Source: Bradysia coprophila (taxonomy: Eukaryota > Arthropoda > Insecta > Diptera > Sciaridae). Taken from it: DNA of 64,000 bases. A program made the translations under genes and the position numbers. The first letter of the stretch is position 1; each line of letters opens with the position of its first letter. The stretch spans positions 992,001 to 1,056,000 of the forward strand of contig NW_023503616.1 of the NCBI RefSeq assembly GCF_014529535.1, written 5' to 3'. The notes under the pieces are model-generated. The model saw only the letters and a list, made by a program, of their open reading frames with translations. It had not been told where the DNA came from and did not search any database. Shown one piece after another: positions 59,729-64,000 of the stretch.

Positions 59729-60105
59729 AAATTTTCGAATTTCGTCAAATTTCGTCAAATTTTAAATTTCGTCAAATTTTCGAATTTCGTCAAATTTCGT
59801 CAAATTTCGTCAAATTTTCGAATTTCGTCAAATTTTCGAATTTCGTCAAATTTCGTCAAATTTTCGAATTTCGTCAAATTTAGACCAATTTTCGAATTTC
59901 GTCAAATTTTCAAATTTCGTCAAATTTTCGAATTTCGTCAAATTTTCGAATTTCGTCAAATTTTCGAATTTCGTCAAATTTTCGAATTTCGTCAAATTTT
60001 GTCAAATTTTCGAATTCGTCAAATTTTCGAATTTCGTCAAATTTTCGAATTTCGTCAAATTTCGTCAAATTTTCGAATTTCGTCAAATTTTCGATTTTCG
60101 TAAAA
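59729..60105. repeat. Minisatellite, 18-base unit TTTTCGAATTTCGTCAAA
   Basis: About twenty units, some shortened to TTTCGTCAAA. Its length makes long open frames on the + strand (NFVKFRQI-type), which are not taken as genes. Confidence 0.92.
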
Positions 60106-60169
60106 TTTTTAAATTAAAACTGTAAACTGTTATAAAAAGCAGTGCTGAGTACACTTCTAAAACGACTGA

Positions 60170-60682
60170 TATCCCAACAAAAATCTCTTCGAGAAAAGTG
60201 TGACGCAGTCTTTGAAATACAATTTCTAAAATGAATGATATCGCTAGAGTTGACGCTTTCAGCTTCGTTACGCAAAAATTAAATTTTACACCCAATTAGT
60301 TCAAACAAGCTGGCTTAGGTTTTCTCATCATCTGCCAAATAATTTTTACAAAAAAAAATTTAGACTGGAAACAACCAAAATTTTACCAAAAAAATCTGCG
60401 TCGCATGTGGCAGATAAATTTTCTTGCTGGTCTGTTCACTGAAACTTTGCGACGCAGATTTTTTTGGTAAAATTTTGGTTGTTTCCAGTCTAATTTTTTT
60501 TGTGTAAAAATTATTTGGCAGATGATGAGAAAACCTAGGCCAGCTTGTTTGAACTAATTGGGTGTAAAATTTAATTTTTGCGTAACGAAGCTGAAAGCGT
60601 CAACTCTAGCGATATCATTCATTTTAGAAATTGTATTTCAAAGACTGCGTCACACTTTTCTCGAAGAGATTTTTGTTGGGAT
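60170..60682. mobile_element. 513-bp near-perfect inverted repeat
   Basis: ATCCCAACAAAAATCTCTTC on the left and its inverse at 60663-60682 begin arms of about 238 bases with very few differences; the loop (about 60408-60447) is 40 bases. Such length and identity mean a young foldback insertion. Confidence 0.88.
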
Positions 60683-60904
60683 TTAGTAATGGAAATACGA
60701 GCACATAATATACATTCAAGTCTCGATACAAGCAACAATCAAATTAATACTTAGAGGACTCTTCATTTTGTTTATTTTAACATGAAAAATACATTTAAGT
60801 ACCAAGAAATGTTCCGGCGATTCCATTAAAAAGCTATTGTCTATCAAAATTTGAGTACTGCATTTGAGCTTTCGATATTTAAGGGTCCTATTAAGTATAG
60901 TGGA

Positions 60905-61145
60905 TATGGTACATAACTAAACATGTCACATACGGCTATTCATCTGTTATCGATAACGACGACAAAGATAATGACAAGATCTGGGTAATATGGTTGTTTA
61001 TATAGTAAAATGCACGTTTAAAAAATTGAAGTACCAGATTTGAAGTCAACTTATTTAAAATACACTGATCGGTGAAGTAATAGACCCGATAATAATTATC
61101 TGTTTGAGCGAGATTTCCATTTCCCATAGTCTTGTAAAGCTCCAA
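60905..61145 (+). repeat. Dispersed repeat, copy 2
   Basis: CACATACGGCTATTCATCTG, ATCGATAACGACGACAAAGA and GAAGTACCAGATTTGAAGTC in order; inverted relative at 35030-35250. Confidence 0.65.
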
Positions 61146-61199
61146 TGTTAGCACCTACTTCTCAAATGTTAGATTTTCAAATAGTAATATTTGGTCAAC

Positions 61200-61285
61200 A
61201 AATAAACCAGGCATTAGCGGTTCACTTTTCAAACGTCAAATTAGTGACCTAATACAATGTATGAAAATGAAATCAAATGAACTCT
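61200..61285. mobile_element. CACGGCAGAG-family MITE fragment
   Basis: AAATAAACCAGGCATTAGCG, GTCAAATTAGTGACCTAATA and ATGAAAATGAAATCAAATGA match one half of the family. Confidence 0.5.
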
Positions 61286-61330
61286 TCAAGTGAACTCTTC
61301 TTTCTTATTTATTTCTTATAGTGGTCAGTG

Positions 61331-61551
61331 CAAAGTTCTGAAAGAACAGGTAAAGACACTTACGAAGGCGGGTGAAACACAAATCTTGACAATTCAGACA
61401 TCTTTGAAAAGTCAACTTGAAAACAATTTTTATTTTGTTAAGTTGAAATTGTCATATAAAATTTTCCAAACCTAGTTCTACAGGAAAATTTTGATCACAC
61501 CGCCTTCGTGATCAACTTGAAAGTGTCTTAACCTGTTCTTTCAGAACCTTG
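61331..61551. repeat. Imperfect inverted repeat
   Basis: CAAAGTTCTGAAAGAACAGG with AAGACACTT faces its inverse at 61525-61551; the centre carries several short AAGTTGA/TCAACTT pairs. Confidence 0.6.
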
Positions 61552-62188
61552 GGTCAGTGCTTGTAACTAACTCGTCTCGTAAATAGTGTATACTTACCCT
61601 AAATTCTTGTAGACAGTTCCTTCGAGTGTATGTTCTTTGTTGAAAACATTTGGTGTTTGCTTTTTTTAAATGTCTTTTATTGAAATTATTAAATTGCATT
61701 TTTTCGTGGAACATTTTTAGTATTTATTGCAAGAAAATTAGAAATTTTGATTATCGAAACCGTTGCTAGTAAATCGTAAAAGGTGCATAAAATTTTGAGT
61801 CTAAATAAATAAATGGATCGAAAAAGAAGACGTTCAGCCATTCACTGTTTTACTGGACAAATTCACTAATCACTATCAATATATAATTATTTTTTTTAAA
61901 TTTGAATTGTCTCCTAAATGCTACAAATTGTATAGTTGGTTGTTACATATCTATAGGTCTACAGATTGATATATAAATAATATTTTTGTTTACAGGTCAT
62001 TCTTGTGTCTTTCATAAAAGTGATAATTTCATTCGAATCGAAGAAATTCCCATTCGCATTTCATTTTGATCGTTGTGTTTCGCTATAGGTTTTGTACACA
62101 CATTGAAAGTATATACAGTAGCGGTTAATGAATTTATATTAGTTTGAAAAACAATAGAAGACGACAATAAAAGTTACTAAAAAAAAGT
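61552..62188. other. Intergenic or 3' UTR of the last gene
   Basis: AT-rich, nothing recognised. It probably contains the 3' UTR of the minus-strand gene ending at 62189. Confidence 0.4.
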
Positions 62189-62581
62189 TCAGTCAAATAC
62201 AGTCCAATTATTTCTATCACTTGAGTTTCGCATTGATCCATTCGATTGACTGCTACCACTGGCTCCCATATTACAATCGTCCACCAAACTAAACTGATCC
62301 AATCCATATTTTCGCAACAATTCCACATCGTCATCGTTGGTACGGTTTTGAGGCTTCTTCAGCGGCATTTGACGCTGCGGTGTGTAGTAGGGATACATCG
62401 GATTCGCAAGGCCGGGTAGCGGCACTCTATTTAGCGATTGCGATGATGACGCTACTAAAGCTGTTTTTGGTGGGGGCATCGGTTTGGCATTTTTATTTAG
62501 CGGATCGAAGTCCTCCAGTTCAAAACTTGTGTTCGCTTCGAGGTTGATGAGATTTGGTGTTGTGTCATTTGACTTATTTTG
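62189..62581 (-). CDS. Last exon of a gene with clathrin-box and proline motifs
   Basis: From an acceptor (ACATTCACAG, 62582-62583) the frame runs 130 codons to TGA at 62189-62191. It starts QNKSNDTTPNLINLEAN and FELEDFDPLNKNAKP, then PPPK, a Pro/Tyr-rich part (PMYPYYTPQRQ) and NDDDVELLRKYGLDQFSLVDD, and ends NNWTVFD. LINLE fits the clathrin-box pattern and FDPL resembles short AP-2-binding motifs, so the tail of an endocytic adaptor or scaffold is a reasonable guess. The phase and the upstream exons are not in view (none found up to 64 kb), so the gene cannot be named. Confidence 0.6.
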   Translation of the reverse strand, partial: QNKSNDTTPNLINLEANTSFELEDFDPLNKNAKPMPPPKTALVASSSQSLNRVPLPGLANPMYPYYTPQRQMPLKKPQNRTNDDDVELLRKYGLDQFSLVDDCNMGASGSSQSNGSMRNSSDRNNWTVFD

Positions 62582-64000
62582 CTGTGAATGTTTTTTTTAA
62601 AGAATGTTAGTCGTTTCGTCGAATTATGAATAATTTGTGGTAACTATATTGGTCATGCAAAGCTGTATAAATTCATAATCACATTTTAGATTTATTTTTT
62701 TATGCATTCTCGTGCATTAAGTCATGCATCATATCGGTATCAGTTGTTGTCGCCGTTTTATCGCAAAACCTTATTGTTCTGAGAAGTTCATAGAGAAATA
62801 TGATTCTATCAATTCGTCATTTATGACTGGACTGGACATTTCCATCCAATATTTTATTTAGAGTTAAGAATTCCATTTCCATTTCATTTCAAGTTCGAAT
62901 TCGATGTTTTGTTGAGGTGTAATTTTGTCTTCCTGGACAAAGTAGTCAAATACATTTTTTACAACTTTTTAAAATGAACTTTTGCAGTCTCTGCATATGT
63001 AGGAATTTTAAAAAGTTTGAGAAAAATTATTCCACATCTTTCGAGTTATAAATGGTTTCCAGAACCACAGATTTTGATTTTGTACAATCATTTTGTACCA
63101 TATGATTCTAAGAATAGTTTTCCACTGAGGGATTCTTTTGAAGATAGACTTCTAAAAATCGACCCATTTTTATAAGGGATGGTCTAAATATCACTGGAGC
63201 GGTCTTGAGCCATTGGCGCCGAAATCACTATCATGGACTTTGTGACCGCTGGAAGTGAGCGGCCTGATAGAGGCCTAATCTTTGCCATGATACCACACAT
63301 GTCGGAGTAGTAACAGGTGACAGATTTATTGGTAAATTCACACCTTAAATATTTTAATGTCTCTAGTCTCTACGGCTCAACTGAGAGTAATACTAATAGT
63401 ATTATTGATAACATGGCTTTGTCGGGGTTTTCTAATTTACTCTCAATGAAGCCGTAAAGGCATCAAAGGCATCTTATTTTGAGGTTTTACAAAAATAGCA
63501 AATTTTCGAGTAGAGAGACAACGTACACTACGTATCAGTAGCTACATATTGCCTTCGGCACAAGATCTATGTCCTGCCAAGATGGTTGAAATCGAGCGAA
63601 TATCCGAGCGCACAGACACGTTTCTTAACTTCTTGTTGTAATTTTATTACAAATCAAAATGACCAACAGTTGGTAATAACATAACGCAAACATTGAATAT
63701 AGGAGGATCAATGTCCCGCTTAAATATTGATAGAAATAAGCATTCTAATTTAACCTTCGTTCAGTGCCATGCAGGTTAATAGAACTATAATCGTAAACCA
63801 TTATGCATAACGACATGTAAGATACGGTAACATTTTGAGGGATAAAAGAGGCTTTTTAGACCGAGTGAAGTGACGCAGATATTGCTACTTGTACACACAG
63901 AAAACATGGAACCATCGACTGCATCCATTGTCTCGTCATTGTAGTACAGTTTAAGTTTCGTTCTAATGATTTATGTGTGCAGAAGGATTTAATTTTGTAC
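62582..64000. other. Probable intron or intergenic DNA
   Basis: Upstream of the last exon of the preceding gene, so partly intronic. No exon with good splice sites was found. Inverted TTACGGCTT-type and TCTCTACGGCTCAACTGAGA pieces near 63360-63455 hint at a short foldback. Confidence 0.4.

Larger units (their letters stand above)
58622..60110. other. Intergenic, repeat-rich
   Basis: About 58930-59460 resembles a common type of insect repeat: a TCTG/TCTA microsatellite followed by CGATCTCGGAAACTAGTCAG and CCATGAAATTTTGCAGGAAC. The minisatellite at 59729 follows. No gene supported. Confidence 0.5.

Noticed and set aside
59659..60103. NFVKFRQI-type repeat protein
   Set aside because: Produced by the 18-base minisatellite; two frames are equally open.

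Overview
This is a eukaryotic nuclear window, very AT-rich, with short GT-AG introns, TATA/AATAAA signals and many small inverted-repeat transposons. The gene set (a JASPer/LEDGF-type PWWP+IBD protein, a TAF6L/SAF6 SAGA subunit, a dipteran-style ABCG half-transporter, TMA7, RNA 3'-phosphate cyclase, a brachyurin-like S1 protease) points to an insect, most likely a dipteran and possibly a nematoceran (midge or gnat); the species cannot be read from the sequence. Ten gene models were spliced by hand, and in each the exon phases close into one open reading frame (except partial models).

Layout. 0-1.1 kb: tail of an unknown + gene converging on a two-exon serine protease (-). 3.2-6.4 kb: ten-exon JASPer/PSIP1 homologue (-). 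8.5-11.4 kb: nine-exon SAF6/TAF6L homologue (+), tail-to-tail with an intronless 955-aa vWA plus RBR-type RING protein (-, 11.5-14.4 kb), the most unusual gene of the window. 15.8-20.5 kb: two tandem mitochondrial enoyl-CoA isomerase genes (-), separated by a transposon carrying a 146-bp satellite array. 21.9-25.1 kb: nested hAT-type insertions. 25.3-26.0 kb: intronless 246-aa orphan (-). 26.4-26.6 kb: a broken exon of a Son-of-sevenless-type RhoGEF. 29.0-35.5 kb: twelve-exon ABCG transporter (-) with a 3.9-kb first intron. 35.5-48 kb: gene-poor DNA with a possible two-exon unknown gene (37.2-39.7 kb). 48.1-51.0 kb: compact cluster of a 59-aa protein gene (+), TMA7 (-) and Rtca (+), the last two divergent. 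52.4-58.6 kb: two related intronless genes (-) with matching TATA promoters, flanking an LTR element with a repeat-coding interior. 59-62 kb: minisatellite, a 513-bp near-perfect hairpin and other repeats. 62.2-62.6 kb: last exon of a gene (-) with endocytic-type motifs.

How it works together: the host genes are unrelated housekeeping or chromatin functions (H3K36me reading, SAGA, RNA end repair, translation, beta-oxidation, lipid export, digestion). The repeats are the other half of the story: at least eight inverted-repeat families, several with readable target-site duplications, insert into each other and into introns.
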